A DNA stretch of 64,000 nucleotides, from positions 1-64,000 of the forward strand of contig DATKZT010000073.1 of the NCBI GenBank assembly GCA_035527845.1. The letters run 5' to 3'. Under the pieces are notes generated by a model. It was given only the letters and a program-made list of their open reading frames with translations. It did no database searches and was not told where the DNA came from. This stretch comes from JAUWKC01 sp035527845. Its GTDB lineage: Bacteria; Planctomycetota; Phycisphaerae; Sedimentisphaerales; Anaerobacaceae. This document shows positions 17,027 through 27,106 of this stretch, piece after piece. Made by a program: the position numbers and the translations under genes. How positions within the stretch are numbered: the first letter of the stretch is position 1; every line of letters starts with the position of its first letter.

Positions 17027-20000
17027 ATGATAAAGAATCTGACGGCGAGAATAGTAGTGGTCGTTGTTCTGTTGCTGGCGGCGGCATTTACGGTCTGGCC
17101 TCCCAAGAAGACGTTGAAGCCCGGTATTGATCTGGCAGGCGGCACGAGTTTGATTTATGAGATAGATGCAGAAGGTCTGAATGCATCGGAGAAGAAGGAC
17201 CTTTCCGGTCGGATGATAACGGTTCTTCGCAGGCGGATAGACCCTGCAAACATTCAGAACCTGATATGGCGGCCGCAAGGGAACACGCGCTTTGAGATAC
17301 AGATGCCGCTGGCAAGCGCGGAAGCGAGCGAGAAGCGTGAGGATTACGAGAAGTTGAAGCGGTCGCTTTTGGAAGAGAACATCAGCGCGGCAGTCATTCT
17401 GCGTTCATTGGCGAAGGGGGGTGAGGAGCGGGCGGCGGATTTCAATGATTTTGCGAGGGGCTCATCGGAGCGACAGGCGATACTGGACAACCTTGCGAAG
17501 TCATACGACGAATGGAAGGAGTTTGGCGAGAAAAGGGACAGGCTTGTGTCGGAGCTGGAGACGTCGGCGCGCGCGATATCATCGGCAGGACTGAATATGG
17601 AGGAGGTAAAAGCGAAGCGAGCGGGGTGGGCGAAGCTGGACGAGGAGCGATTGACGGAAGCGCTGAAGCAGTTTGCGGGCTCTGAGGAGCATGTTGAGCT
17701 GTTACGGGGGTACGTGAAGAGTTATGCGGAATGGGACGAAGTTACGCGTGCGCTTACGGAGCCTGAGACGGGCAAGCGTGTGGCATACGAGCAGGCACGA
17801 CAAGAGCTGGACAAGATGGGCCTGACGGAGGAGCAGCTTGTGGCGGTTCTGGAGAAGCCTGTGAAATCGGCGCAGCGACGTGAGGACATTGATCGCTTAA
17901 AGCGGGAGTTTTCGGATCGGGCGGAGCAGATCGAGGCGGTAGTGTCGGCGTTCGACGAGTACCGTCCGTATCGGGGCCGGCTGGACGATCCGAGAGACCT
18001 TCAGCGGATGCTGAAAGGCGCCGGGATACTGGAGTTTCGCATACTGCCGACGATGGGTCACCCTGCGGTGGACGCGGAGGCGATGTCAAGGTACGTGGAG
18101 ACTCTGAAGGAGAAGGGACCGAAGTACGCGTCGGACAGCAAATACATCTGGTGCGAAGTAGAGAAGGCGGAGGAATGGGCGGTGCCGGGCTCGGTAACGG
18201 GCCAGTTTGGGGACAAGTCGTATGTACTGGCGAGCAACAAGCCTGAAGAGGTTCTGCTTCACAGCATGGACATCGAAAAGTCCTGGAAGCTGGAAGGTGC
18301 GCGAGCGACGCAGGACCGGGAGGGCAGGCGAGCGATAGGTTTTGCGCTGAATGAAAGGGGCGGGAAGTTTTTCTGGGCGTTGACCTCAAAGAACATTGAC
18401 CGGCCTTTGTGTATAATGCTGGACGGGATAGCGATATCGGCGCCGAACATCCGGTCTGCGATACGTACGGACGGCATAATCGAAGGCAGCTTTAGCGAGA
18501 CGGAGGTTGGCGACATGGTGAACAAGCTGAACGCCGGCTCGCTGCCTGCGCGTCTGATAGAGCAGCCGATCTCTGTGAAGACGATCGGTCCTTCGATAGG
18601 CGCCGACAACCGGGACAAAGGCATCCGCGCGGGCATAATCGGTCTGGTTGCGGTGGTGGCGTGTATGGGGATTTACTACATGCTGGCGGGCTCGATTGCG
18701 GACACGGCGCTTTTGATGAACCTGCTGTTCGTGCTGGCGATAATGGCATTGGTGCGTGCGACGTTCACGCTTCCGGGGATCGCGGGCATTATATTGACAA
18801 TCGGGATGAGCGTTGACGCGAACGTTCTGATTTTCGAGCGAATCCGTGAGGAACAACAGCGCGGGGCATCACTGCGGATAGCGATACGGAACGGGTATCA
18901 GCGTGCGTTTCGGACCATTTTAGATTCGAACCTGACGACGTTTATCACGGCGGCAATCCTGTTCTGGGTGGCATCGGAGGAGATTAAAGGTTTCGCGATT
19001 GTTCTTATGTTAGGCATCATTTCGAGCATGTTCACGGCGTTGTTCGTGACGCGTACGATTTTCGACATACTGCTGTCGCGTCGAATTATCAAGGACCACC
19101 TGTTCATGCTGCGTTTGATTCAGGAGCCGAAGGTCAACTGGATGGGTTTGCGGCCTGTTTTTCTGAGTTTCTCAGCGGTGTTGATTTGTGGGGGGCTTAC
19201 GGTATTTTTTACAAGGGACGACACCAAGAACAACAAATACGATATTGAATTCACAGGCGGAACAAGCGCACAGATCAATCTCTTGGAACCTATGACGCGG
19301 GAGGAAGTCGAGAGTACGATTCGGCAAATGGGGGCAAGTCTTGGCGCCCCCACCCTGGCGTCGGCGACGGTATACAGTGTCGGCGAGTCAGGTAAACAAT
19401 TTGAGATAAATACGACAGCGACAAACAGAACCACGAGCACAGTCAGTTTTTCAGAACCCGGGCAGCATACGGTCGAGAGCATAAGGTCGGCGATCAGAAA
19501 TGCGGAGTCTGAGTATGGGACATTGAGCCATCTTGAGGTACGGGCTCTCGGTGGGGGGGCGTTTGAAATAGCCACAAGCCGGGTGAACCGGGCCCTGGTA
19601 AAGAATGTGCTGACGGCGGCATTTCCGACGGCATCGGCGTCGGAGCCGAGCGTTGACGAAATTGTGAATAACGCGATATTGGAGGCGTTCCAAGGGAAGC
19701 TGGCAATTCAGCAGAATCTTGAGCCGAAGATCACTTTGGAGAAAGAAATAACGGAGGCGATGATCGAAACCAATCCGATGCTGGCAGATTATCTGGGGGG
19801 GATGGTATTTACGGTTGAAATTTCAAGGCCGGTGACGGCGGACGAGATTGAGAGCCGGTTTACGTCATTGCACTTCAAGCCGGATACACGAAACCTCAAC
19901 TGGTCATACCAAAGCCGGATTCTGGGGGCGGATATGAGGGAAGTCGATCCGAACAAGCCTGTGAAGTCCTTTGCCTATGTGAGCGTTGACCCGAAGGTAG

Positions 20001-20677
20001 GGGTAGGCGAGGAAGGTGCTGAGGGTCGGGCGGTGTTTGTTGAAAACGAAAAGAGCAAGATTCTGGCGGCGACCGAACTGGAGACGTCGCTTCCTCGTGT
20101 GACACAGATAGATCCATCGGTTGGTGCGGAGGCAAAGACGCGGGCGCTGATTGCGATCGTGCTGTCGCTTTTTGCGATTGTCGCGTATATCTGGGTACGG
20201 TTCGGCGACGTTCGGTACGGGCTGGCTGCAATTGTGGCACTGGTTCATGACGTTTCCATCACGCTTGGCGCCGTGACGGCGTGCACGTATATTGCGGGGA
20301 CATCCATCGGCGAGTGGCTTCTGGTCGGGGATTTCAAGATTGATTTGGCGATGATAGCCGCATTCCTGACACTGATAGGTTACTCGCTGAACGATACTAT
20401 CGTGGTTTTCGACCGGATTCGCGAGAACCGGCGCAAGGGGCGGGTGAATGCGGAGATAATTACGGGAAGCATCAACCAGACGATGGCGAGGACCCTTATG
20501 ACCTCGTTTACGACGTTCATCGTGGTTTTGATAATGTACATTTTCGGCGGGTCGGGTCTTCGGGGCTTCAACCTTGCGATTGGATTCGGCATTATCATCG
20601 GGACGTATTCGTCTGTAGCGATAGCTGCGCCGCTGCTGCTTCTGGGTCACCCAGCCAGTGAGGAAAAGGGCAAGTGA
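17027..20677 (+). CDS. secDF: Fused SecD-SecF protein-export membrane protein
   Basis: A 1216-aa fusion of SecD (about 1-690) and SecF (about 705-1216). SecDF uses the proton gradient to help pull exported proteins out of SecYEG. The SecD part has a helix at 8-25, LKPGIDLAGGTSLIYEID, the P1 phrase ILEFRILPT near 329, and the motif IGMSVDANVLIFERIREE. The SecF part has YDIEFTGGTSAQINL and LIGYSLNDTIVVFDRIREN. Between about 100 and 322, inside the periplasmic P1 domain, lies an inserted charged, mostly helical stretch of roughly 220 residues absent from E. coli SecD. Gene order tgt-yajC-secDF is classic. Confidence 0.94.
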   Translation: MIKNLTARIVVVVVLLLAAAFTVWPPKKTLKPGIDLAGGTSLIYEIDAEGLNASEKKDLSGRMITVLRRRIDPANIQNLIWRPQGNTRFEIQMPLASAEASEKREDYEKLKRSLLEENISAAVILRSLAKGGEERAADFNDFARGSSERQAILDNLAKSYDEWKEFGEKRDRLVSELETSARAISSAGLNMEEVKAKRAGWAKLDEERLTEALKQFAGSEEHVELLRGYVKSYAEWDEVTRALTEPETGKRVAYEQARQELDKMGLTEEQLVAVLEKPVKSAQRREDIDRLKREFSDRAEQIEAVVSAFDEYRPYRGRLDDPRDLQRMLKGAGILEFRILPTMGHPAVDAEAMSRYVETLKEKGPKYASDSKYIWCEVEKAEEWAVPGSVTGQFGDKSYVLASNKPEEVLLHSMDIEKSWKLEGARATQDREGRRAIGFALNERGGKFFWALTSKNIDRPLCIMLDGIAISAPNIRSAIRTDGIIEGSFSETEVGDMVNKLNAGSLPARLIEQPISVKTIGPSIGADNRDKGIRAGIIGLVAVVACMGIYYMLAGSIADTALLMNLLFVLAIMALVRATFTLPGIAGIILTIGMSVDANVLIFERIREEQQRGASLRIAIRNGYQRAFRTILDSNLTTFITAAILFWVASEEIKGFAIVLMLGIISSMFTALFVTRTIFDILLSRRIIKDHLFMLRLIQEPKVNWMGLRPVFLSFSAVLICGGLTVFFTRDDTKNNKYDIEFTGGTSAQINLLEPMTREEVESTIRQMGASLGAPTLASATVYSVGESGKQFEINTTATNRTTSTVSFSEPGQHTVESIRSAIRNAESEYGTLSHLEVRALGGGAFEIATSRVNRALVKNVLTAAFPTASASEPSVDEIVNNAILEAFQGKLAIQQNLEPKITLEKEITEAMIETNPMLADYLGGMVFTVEISRPVTADEIESRFTSLHFKPDTRNLNWSYQSRILGADMREVDPNKPVKSFAYVSVDPKVGVGEEGAEGRAVFVENEKSKILAATELETSLPRVTQIDPSVGAEAKTRALIAIVLSLFAIVAYIWVRFGDVRYGLAAIVALVHDVSITLGAVTACTYIAGTSIGEWLLVGDFKIDLAMIAAFLTLIGYSLNDTIVVFDRIRENRRKGRVNAEIITGSINQTMARTLMTSFTTFIVVLIMYIFGGSGLRGFNLAIGFGIIIGTYSSVAIAAPLLLLGHPASEEKGK

Positions 20678-20811
20678 GGTAGATGTGCAGCAGGGAGTAA
20701 GGTCACAGGGCGGCAGGCGCTGTGGTGGCTAAGGGGACAGGGATTAGAGAGGGACGGCCGCCCGAAAGAGCAGCCGCCCCCTGAAGCGGTTATTGACGCT
20801 CTTGCCGGGTT
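20678..20811. other. Short convergent intergenic region
   Basis: It lies between secDF and the truncated minus-strand beta-helix gene. GC-rich GGCCGCC/GGCGGC segments near 20755-20785 could form hairpins, but no clear T-run follows on either strand. Confidence 0.25.
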
Positions 20812-21504
20812 TTAACAGCCGTCGTCGTACTCGTATGCGCTTATATCAACCGTACCATCGAGAATACGGTCGCTGCCTTTGATGCCGGTGTGATTGCCGA
20901 AGAAAGTACAATTGATAATCTCGTGCAAGACATCTTCGTTTTCAATGTACAGACCACCGCCGTCGCAGTCCAGCTCGTTCTGGCAGAACACGCAGTTTAT
21001 GACTCGCGTCCAACAGTCATGGATAGCCATCCCGCCGCCATAGTCAGCCCAATTGGAATAGAAGACACAGGCATTGACGGTTGGGGAGGCATTGTAGCTG
21101 TACATTCCAGCGCCGTCTTCGCGGGTGTGTTCATTCTCCGTGATGACGCAGTTTTCAATAACAGGCGATGTGCCATTACAGTAGATGGCGTGGTCGGCGG
21201 CGGTGATGGTAAAGGCTCCAAGCATGGAGGTGCTTGTCTCGGAGTTGTGGAAGTACACAGCCTGATCGGCGCCATCGGCGTCGATGACACTATTTGCGAC
21301 CACGTCAGGATTATTGGGGCGGTTCGGATCGGGGTCAATAGCATCGGTGATCCCTGCATACATCTGCTCTACATAAATGGCATTGTTTCTCAACCTGTTG
21401 ACAATGATGTTCGGGTCCTGGAGGTTGGGGTCTGTTGTATTCTTTGTCCTTTTCAGAACCTCGACTGTGAGACCGGAGTACAGAAGTGACTTTTTTGGGG
21501 CAAG
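20812..21504 (-). pseudogene. Truncated right-handed beta-helix protein (C-terminal remnant)
   Basis: The frame is open from a stop at 21507-21505 down to 20812. The protein-like sequence begins upstream of any ATG (KRTKNTTDPNLQDPNIIVNR, then LRNNAIYVEQMYAG). From the TTG at 21393 it would give 193 aa. It has parallel beta-helix signs: VIENCVITENEH, GAGMYSYNASPTVNACVFYS, GGGLYIENED and NCTFFGNHTG. There is no signal peptide, ribosome binding site or start before the homologous part, so the N-terminus seems lost. It resembles the intact protein at 29799. A short expressed protein from the TTG cannot be excluded. Confidence 0.6.
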
Positions 21505-21616
21505 TCAGGAATCGGGCGCTTTTCGGCCATGCGGCTCGGAGACAGATTTGAGAAGCGAGGAACTGGTGCAAGACCGCCTGGAGAGGCGGCAATGGCCGCA
21601 AAGAAAAGGAATCTGA

Positions 21617-22381
21617 TCAGGGCAGCGAAAGGAGCTTTGCGGCGTGGCTGTCGACGAGCCAAGTGACTTTGTCGAGGATGGGCCAGAGAATATGGATGGG
21701 GTAGCGGACCTCGTCCTGGGGACTTGTAAGGACCTCCTTGAGAATGTTTGCTTTTTCTTCTCCGGAGACGAGCACTACCAGATGTGAGGCGGCGCACAGA
21801 ACGGGGTGGGTGAGGGTTATGCGGTTGAGCTTCTGATCGAGGACGTAGACGACGCAGGCCAAATCGTCCTTGTCGAAGGATGCGTAGGAATTAGGGAAGA
21901 GAGAACCGGTATGTCCGTCGGGACCCATACCGAGCAGAATGAGGTCGAATTGCGGAAGCTGGTTTTGCTGCAGGTTGAAGACATCACGAATGGTCTGCTC
22001 GTAGCTGCGTGCGGCGGCATTGGAATCGGTGTGCTCGGTTGGAATTCGGTGTATGTTGTCTTCGGGTATAGGCACCTTGGGTAGAAAACTGTCGGCAGCG
22101 AGCTTGTAGTTGCTCCATTTTGAATCAGGTGGGACATATCGCTCGTCGACCCAGAAAAGTTGGATGTTTTGCCAAGGGAGCGTTTTGACCTGTGGCAGGT
22201 CTCCGAGCAGCTCGAAGAAGCGTCGTGGGGTATTTCCGCCGGAGATGGCCATACAGAATCTATCGTTAGATGCCAAGGCTTTTTTAGCGTCAGAAACAAA
22301 CAAATCGATAGTTCGGCGGGCAAGCGTCTCGGCGTCGGAAACCACCTCAACATTCGGTTTGTAGTCAGCAATCGTTTTCAT
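21617..22381 (-). CDS. pgl: 6-phosphogluconolactonase
   Basis: A 254-aa protein of the DevB/SOL type, which hydrolyses 6-phosphogluconolactone in the oxidative pentose phosphate pathway. Signatures are MAISGGNTPRRFFELL, the WVDERYVPPDSKWSNYKL block and LILLGMGPDGHTGSLFPN. I chose ATG 22381 because GGGGGAAAG lies just upstream of it; an ATG six codons earlier has no such site. No glucose-6-phosphate dehydrogenase gene is adjacent. It is cytosolic, with no leader. Confidence 0.92.
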   Translation of the reverse strand: MKTIADYKPNVEVVSDAETLARRTIDLFVSDAKKALASNDRFCMAISGGNTPRRFFELLGDLPQVKTLPWQNIQLFWVDERYVPPDSKWSNYKLAADSFLPKVPIPEDNIHRIPTEHTDSNAAARSYEQTIRDVFNLQQNQLPQFDLILLGMGPDGHTGSLFPNSYASFDKDDLACVVYVLDQKLNRITLTHPVLCAASHLVVLVSGEEKANILKEVLTSPQDEVRYPIHILWPILDKVTWLVDSHAAKLLSLP

Positions 22382-22570
22382 ACTCTTTCCCCCTACCATT
22401 GCATAAACGCATCTTATACTATATTATCCTTTTCGAGGGCACGTTGGCCAGAGTTTTTTTCCCTCGTGCGATTAAATTTTGTCCCAATCTCTAAGTGCAG
22501 GTTTTAGAAGGACTTAAAAACAGGTCTTGCGATTTGCAGGCAATGCAATGTTTGATACTGCGGATTAGTT

Positions 22571-25500
22571 TTAGGTTTGAAGTCCTGGTTGGGTTTCTGT
22601 GAGCGTCTGCTCCTGCGAGGCGGTCGGAAGCAGGCGACTCTTGAGGTCCTCGAGAATCATGTACAGTGAAGGCACGAGGAACAGTGTAATAAGAGTTGCG
22701 AACATGACGCCGAAGGCGAGGCTGATAGCCATGGGTATGAGAAATCTCGCCTGGAGGCTTCTTTCGAGCATCATAGGCGCCAGGCCGAAAAAGGTGGTGA
22801 GTGTGGTGAGCATGATCGGGCGAAATCTGCGTGCGGCACAATCCCGGACAATCTGCGCCAGGGCAACTCCTTCTTCTCTCTCACGGTTAATCAGGTCGAT
22901 GAGGATGAGCGAATCGTTGACGACGACGCCGGCGAGTGCGGTGATTCCGAGCATTGAGAGGAGGCTTAGATTGAATGTTGTCATAAAGACAAATCCCATC
23001 AGGATGTGGCCGATGACGGCGCCGACGATTCCGAATGGGATGGCGGACATGACAATGAGGGGCTGGAGGTAGCTTCTGAACTGGACGGCGAGCAAGGCAT
23101 ATATGGCGAGTAAGGCGAGGGGGAATGTGACGAGTAGGCTGCCGAAGGATTCGTCTCTCTCTCTCTCTTCTCCAGCGAACCGGTATTGGAGGCCCGGGTA
23201 TTCCTGCATTAGGCGAGGCAGGATTCGGTCGGCGAGGTCCGCGTTAATCTCACGGGCGTTGGCGACTGTCTCATCGACGTCGGCGGTGACATTAACGACC
23301 CTTCTTCGTTCGGCGCGGCTGATAGTTGCGTAGCCTCGTCCATAGCTGACCTGGGCGACTTGTTTGAACGGCACTTCGGTGCCATCCGGCAAACGAATTC
23401 TCATATTCTCGACGTCTGCGAGGCTTTTTCGCTGGTTTTCCGGGTATCTGACCATGACTCTGACGTCGTCGCGTCCTCTTTGAATTCGCTGTGCTTCTTC
23501 ACCATAGAAGCCCTGTCGGACCTGTCTGGCGAGGTCGGCAAGAGTGAGGCCGAGAGTACGTGCCGAGTCTTTGAGGTCGAGTTTAAGCTCCGCCTTACCC
23601 TCCTCGAAGCTGTCGGCGATGTCACTGACTCCGGAATATTCACGGAGGAGGGACTTCAGCTCTTCAATGGCATTGAGCAGGAAGTCGAAGTCCTGATGAG
23701 AGAGTTCCACATTTATGGGCTCACCGGTGCTCATAATCTCAGAGAAGAACGTGAGTGAGGAGACTCCCGGTATTTCTCCGACGAGGTCTCTCCATCTGTT
23801 TTTGAGATTGGTGCTCGATATAGGCTGTCTTTCTTCGGCGCCCAGGAGCTCGATGTTGACCTCGGCGAGATGTGAATCGGTCACGCCGCCGATGCCTCGA
23901 ACGGGTCCGCCGCCTCGAGCGACGGGCTGGTCGCCTATAGTGGTTGCCATGTGTTTAATAATAGAAGGCTGGCCCGGACGTTCGGCATCAACCTCACGTC
24001 TTATCTGCTCGGCGGTCTGCTCTATCCTGCGGACGACCTGTTGTGTTCGGTCGACGGGCGTGCCGAGGGGCATGACCAAGGTTGCGACCATGTTGTCGGC
24101 TTCGACCGGGTCGAAAAAGACGATTTTAATGTAGCCGCCTGTTATCCAGCCAATGGTAACGAGAAAGATGGCCAGGGCTATGGCTACGGTGACATAGCGG
24201 TATTTTACGGAACGGGTCACCCAGTTGGTGAACCTGTTGCTTATGAATCCTTCGAGTCTTCTTTCGGTCCAGCCCTGGATCTTATCGACGAGTCTGAATG
24301 GCGCCAGTTTCCAGAAGTTGCCTTTGCCGGCGAGGTGTGCGGGCAATATCAGCAGGGCCTCGACGAGGCTGACCATCAGGACGCTGATGACGACGACGGG
24401 AATGACGCGCATTATCTTGCCCATGATTCCAGTAAGGAAGGCCAGAGGCAGGAATGCGAAGACGGTGGTGAGCACGGCGAGTGTAACTGGGGCAACCATT
24501 TCTCTGGCACCCTTGATGGATGCGTCGAGTCTGCTCAGGCCCTGTCGGCGCAAGGAAAAGATGTTTTCGCCGATAACTATGGCGTCGTCGACGACGAGAC
24601 CAAGTGACATAATGAATGCGAAAAGTGAAATCATATTGAGTGAGACGTCGAATCTAGGCAGGAGCCAGAAGGCGCCAAGGAAGGAGATGGGTATTCCCAT
24701 GGTGGTCCAGAATGCGAGCCTGATGTTCAGAAAAACTGTAAGACAGATGAAGACGAGTGCAAGGCCGAGGCAGGCGTTTCTTTTGAGCAGGTCCATTCTG
24801 GCCCGCAGCATGACGGAGGTATCCTGCCAGGTGTCGATGGAAACGCCATGGGGCATGAACGGCTTCTTTTGTACTACGTACCGGCTGACGGTGTCGGCGA
24901 CGTCGAGCGCACCCTGTTCGCCGACCCTGTAGACCTTGACGAGGGCGGCGGGCTTTCCGTCAAATCTGGAATACAGGTCGGTGTCTTCGAAATCGTCTTT
25001 TACCTGTGCTATGTCACCGAGGCGGACGTTTGTGCCGTCGTTTTTAGTGATGACGATAATCTTTTCGAATTCGGGTCCGTAGTACATTTGTCCTTCCGTA
25101 CGGACGAGGACCTCTCCGCCGGAGGTTTTCACGGAGCCTGCGGGGATATCGAGTGATGAATTTCTGACGGCGGCGGCGACCTGGTCGAAGGTCAGGCCGT
25201 AGCGGCGCAGGTTGTCTTCGGAGACCTCTATCGAAATCTCATAAGGTCTTACACCGGCGACGTCCACCTGACTGATATTATCCATGGCGGTAAGCTCATC
25301 ACGGAGGCGGTCTGCGAGCTGCTTGAGGGTCCTCTCGGGGACATCACCGTAGATAACTATGGTTACGACCTCGTAGCGTGTAGTGACTTCGGCAATTATG
25401 GGTTTTTCCGTTTCTTCGGGGAAGGTAATGATTCTGTCGACCTCGGCCTTGACGTCATCGAGGACCTCTTTTGTGTCGGCGTATTCGTCGACTTCGACGA

Positions 25501-25795
25501 CGACGGTGCCGAAGCCTTCGGCGGCGGTGGCGTTAAGGCGCTTAATTCCGTCGACGGCGGCGACGGCCTCTTCCACGCGGAGCACGACGCCATCTTCGAC
25601 ATCGGCGGGCGAGGCGCCGAGGTATGGTACACTGACTGTTATGATATCGAGGGTAAATTCGGGGAAGAATTCGACCTTCATAGTGAAGATGGTGAGCAGT
25701 CCGGCGGCTATGATAATAAACATAAGCAGGTTTGCGGCGACGTGATTGGCGGCAAACCATGCGAGCGGGCCTTTTTTATGATCCGGGTTTTGCAT
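22571..25795 (-). CDS. RND-family efflux permease (AcrB-like)
   Basis: A 1074-aa inner-membrane proton/drug antiporter. It has the usual two repeats of six helices and large periplasmic loops. Membrane segment 4 carries FIMSLGLVVDDAIVIGENI with the paired Asp of the proton relay. GFGTVVVEVDEYADTKEVLDD is also typical of the family. The start abuts the stop of the fusion-protein gene with no gap. With 25796-29253 it makes a complete three-part pump under a TetR regulator. The exported compound cannot be told; HAE-type rather than metal-type is favoured by the paired Asp. Confidence 0.93.
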   Translation of the reverse strand: MQNPDHKKGPLAWFAANHVAANLLMFIIIAAGLLTIFTMKVEFFPEFTLDIITVSVPYLGASPADVEDGVVLRVEEAVAAVDGIKRLNATAAEGFGTVVVEVDEYADTKEVLDDVKAEVDRIITFPEETEKPIIAEVTTRYEVVTIVIYGDVPERTLKQLADRLRDELTAMDNISQVDVAGVRPYEISIEVSEDNLRRYGLTFDQVAAAVRNSSLDIPAGSVKTSGGEVLVRTEGQMYYGPEFEKIIVITKNDGTNVRLGDIAQVKDDFEDTDLYSRFDGKPAALVKVYRVGEQGALDVADTVSRYVVQKKPFMPHGVSIDTWQDTSVMLRARMDLLKRNACLGLALVFICLTVFLNIRLAFWTTMGIPISFLGAFWLLPRFDVSLNMISLFAFIMSLGLVVDDAIVIGENIFSLRRQGLSRLDASIKGAREMVAPVTLAVLTTVFAFLPLAFLTGIMGKIMRVIPVVVISVLMVSLVEALLILPAHLAGKGNFWKLAPFRLVDKIQGWTERRLEGFISNRFTNWVTRSVKYRYVTVAIALAIFLVTIGWITGGYIKIVFFDPVEADNMVATLVMPLGTPVDRTQQVVRRIEQTAEQIRREVDAERPGQPSIIKHMATTIGDQPVARGGGPVRGIGGVTDSHLAEVNIELLGAEERQPISSTNLKNRWRDLVGEIPGVSSLTFFSEIMSTGEPINVELSHQDFDFLLNAIEELKSLLREYSGVSDIADSFEEGKAELKLDLKDSARTLGLTLADLARQVRQGFYGEEAQRIQRGRDDVRVMVRYPENQRKSLADVENMRIRLPDGTEVPFKQVAQVSYGRGYATISRAERRRVVNVTADVDETVANAREINADLADRILPRLMQEYPGLQYRFAGEERERDESFGSLLVTFPLALLAIYALLAVQFRSYLQPLIVMSAIPFGIVGAVIGHILMGFVFMTTFNLSLLSMLGITALAGVVVNDSLILIDLINREREEGVALAQIVRDCAARRFRPIMLTTLTTFFGLAPMMLERSLQARFLIPMAISLAFGVMFATLITLFLVPSLYMILEDLKSRLLPTASQEQTLTETQPGLQT

Positions 25796-27091
25796 TTAGT
25801 CTGTCCCCTGGGGCCTTGTGCGGCCACCATTTGTATCGCGGTTATCGGCAGGCGTTTGGTTTTTGGACTGGGTACGAACGGTCATGCCGTCGGTGACGAT
25901 GTCGAGGGCACTGACGGCAATCTGGGCCCCATCATCGAGGCCTGCGACGGCGTACGCCATATCCTTGTCGGTGCGGACGATGTCGAGCGACCTGATGCGA
26001 AGGCGGTCATTTTCGACAACCCAGACTTCGTCGTTGCCGTGCAGGGCGGTGCGTGGTACGGCGAAGGCGTTCTTCAAAACCCTTCCCGTAATCACGACCT
26101 CGACAAACATGCCGGGCATGAGGGGCGGTCTGGAGTCAGTATTTTCGAAAGGCTCCGGCACCTCGATGACGACGGAGATGAGTCTGGAGGTTTTATCGAC
26201 CTGACCGACGGTACGTTTGACATAGCCGGTCCAGGTGTGGCGTGCGCCAGCGAAGTCGGCGTTTACCAGTACAGGGTCGTTCTTGTCGGAGGGTTTTTCG
26301 CCATTGATGCCGAAGGGATTGCCGGGAATATGGAACCACGCCAGCTCATCGTCTTCGAGCGGCACCTGTATCTCGACGAGTTCCGTGCCGTAAGCGACGC
26401 CAACTGATTGACCGACGCCGACGAACTGACCGAGGTCCACCTTCTCACTTGTGACTACGACATCGATGGGAAGTGATAGCTGTGTTCTCTCAAGATTCAA
26501 CTGGGCCTTTGCGAGCTGGGCCTGAGCGGAGTCGAGTGTTGCCTGGGCCTGGCGGACATAAGGCTCGCGCAGGACGAGTGGTGAGGTGGGTTCGGTATTG
26601 GGATTGAGCTGCTGCCACTCCTTTCGTGCGACCTGTGCCTCGGCCTTTTCGAGGTCGAGCTTTACGAGGGCGTCTGCGACGAGGGCCTGCGCCTGGCGGA
26701 GGGCAAGCTCGTAATCTCTGGGGTCGATCCGGAGTATGGTCTGGCCAGCAGGCATGAAGCCTCCGGGTTTGAACTGTTGGTTGACATAGACGACATTTCC
26801 GGCGACCTGGGGTACGATCTCTACCTGCACCTTTGGTGTGACGGTACCGAGTCCGCGGACAATCATCGGGATGTCGCTGACGCTTATTTTCCGGACTTCG
26901 ACCAAGGGGGCGAGGTTCTTCTTTTCGACGCGTTCTGGCGGCCTTCGGGACTTTACCAAAATGAACATGACAAGAATTCCGGCCCCAATGATTGCCAGAG
27001 GGATCAGGAAGCGCATGAGCGCAGGCAGGCGCTTCCCGGAAGGCCAGCGGGTGTGAGCGGAAGCGTTTGTTTTCTTATTGTCGACAGCCAT
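25796..27091 (-). CDS. RND pump periplasmic membrane-fusion protein
   Basis: A 431-aa protein. A membrane anchor lies at about 24-46 (LMRFLIPLAIIGAGILVMFI). A barrel-sandwich/lipoyl half, IVPQVAGNVVYVNQQFKPGG, is followed by a helical hairpin (about 135-210, rich in QAQAL, QATLDSAQAQLAKAQLNLERT). The second lipoyl half and beta-barrel follow, with MPGMFVEVVITG. It bridges the permease at 22571 and the outer-membrane factor at 27107. It starts 15 bases after the stop of the latter. The final residues are hydrophilic. Confidence 0.92.
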   Translation of the reverse strand: MAVDNKKTNASAHTRWPSGKRLPALMRFLIPLAIIGAGILVMFILVKSRRPPERVEKKNLAPLVEVRKISVSDIPMIVRGLGTVTPKVQVEIVPQVAGNVVYVNQQFKPGGFMPAGQTILRIDPRDYELALRQAQALVADALVKLDLEKAEAQVARKEWQQLNPNTEPTSPLVLREPYVRQAQATLDSAQAQLAKAQLNLERTQLSLPIDVVVTSEKVDLGQFVGVGQSVGVAYGTELVEIQVPLEDDELAWFHIPGNPFGINGEKPSDKNDPVLVNADFAGARHTWTGYVKRTVGQVDKTSRLISVVIEVPEPFENTDSRPPLMPGMFVEVVITGRVLKNAFAVPRTALHGNDEVWVVENDRLRIRSLDIVRTDKDMAYAVAGLDDGAQIAVSALDIVTDGMTVRTQSKNQTPADNRDTNGGRTRPQGTD

Positions 27092-27106
27092 AATTCAGGG
27101 ACCCCC

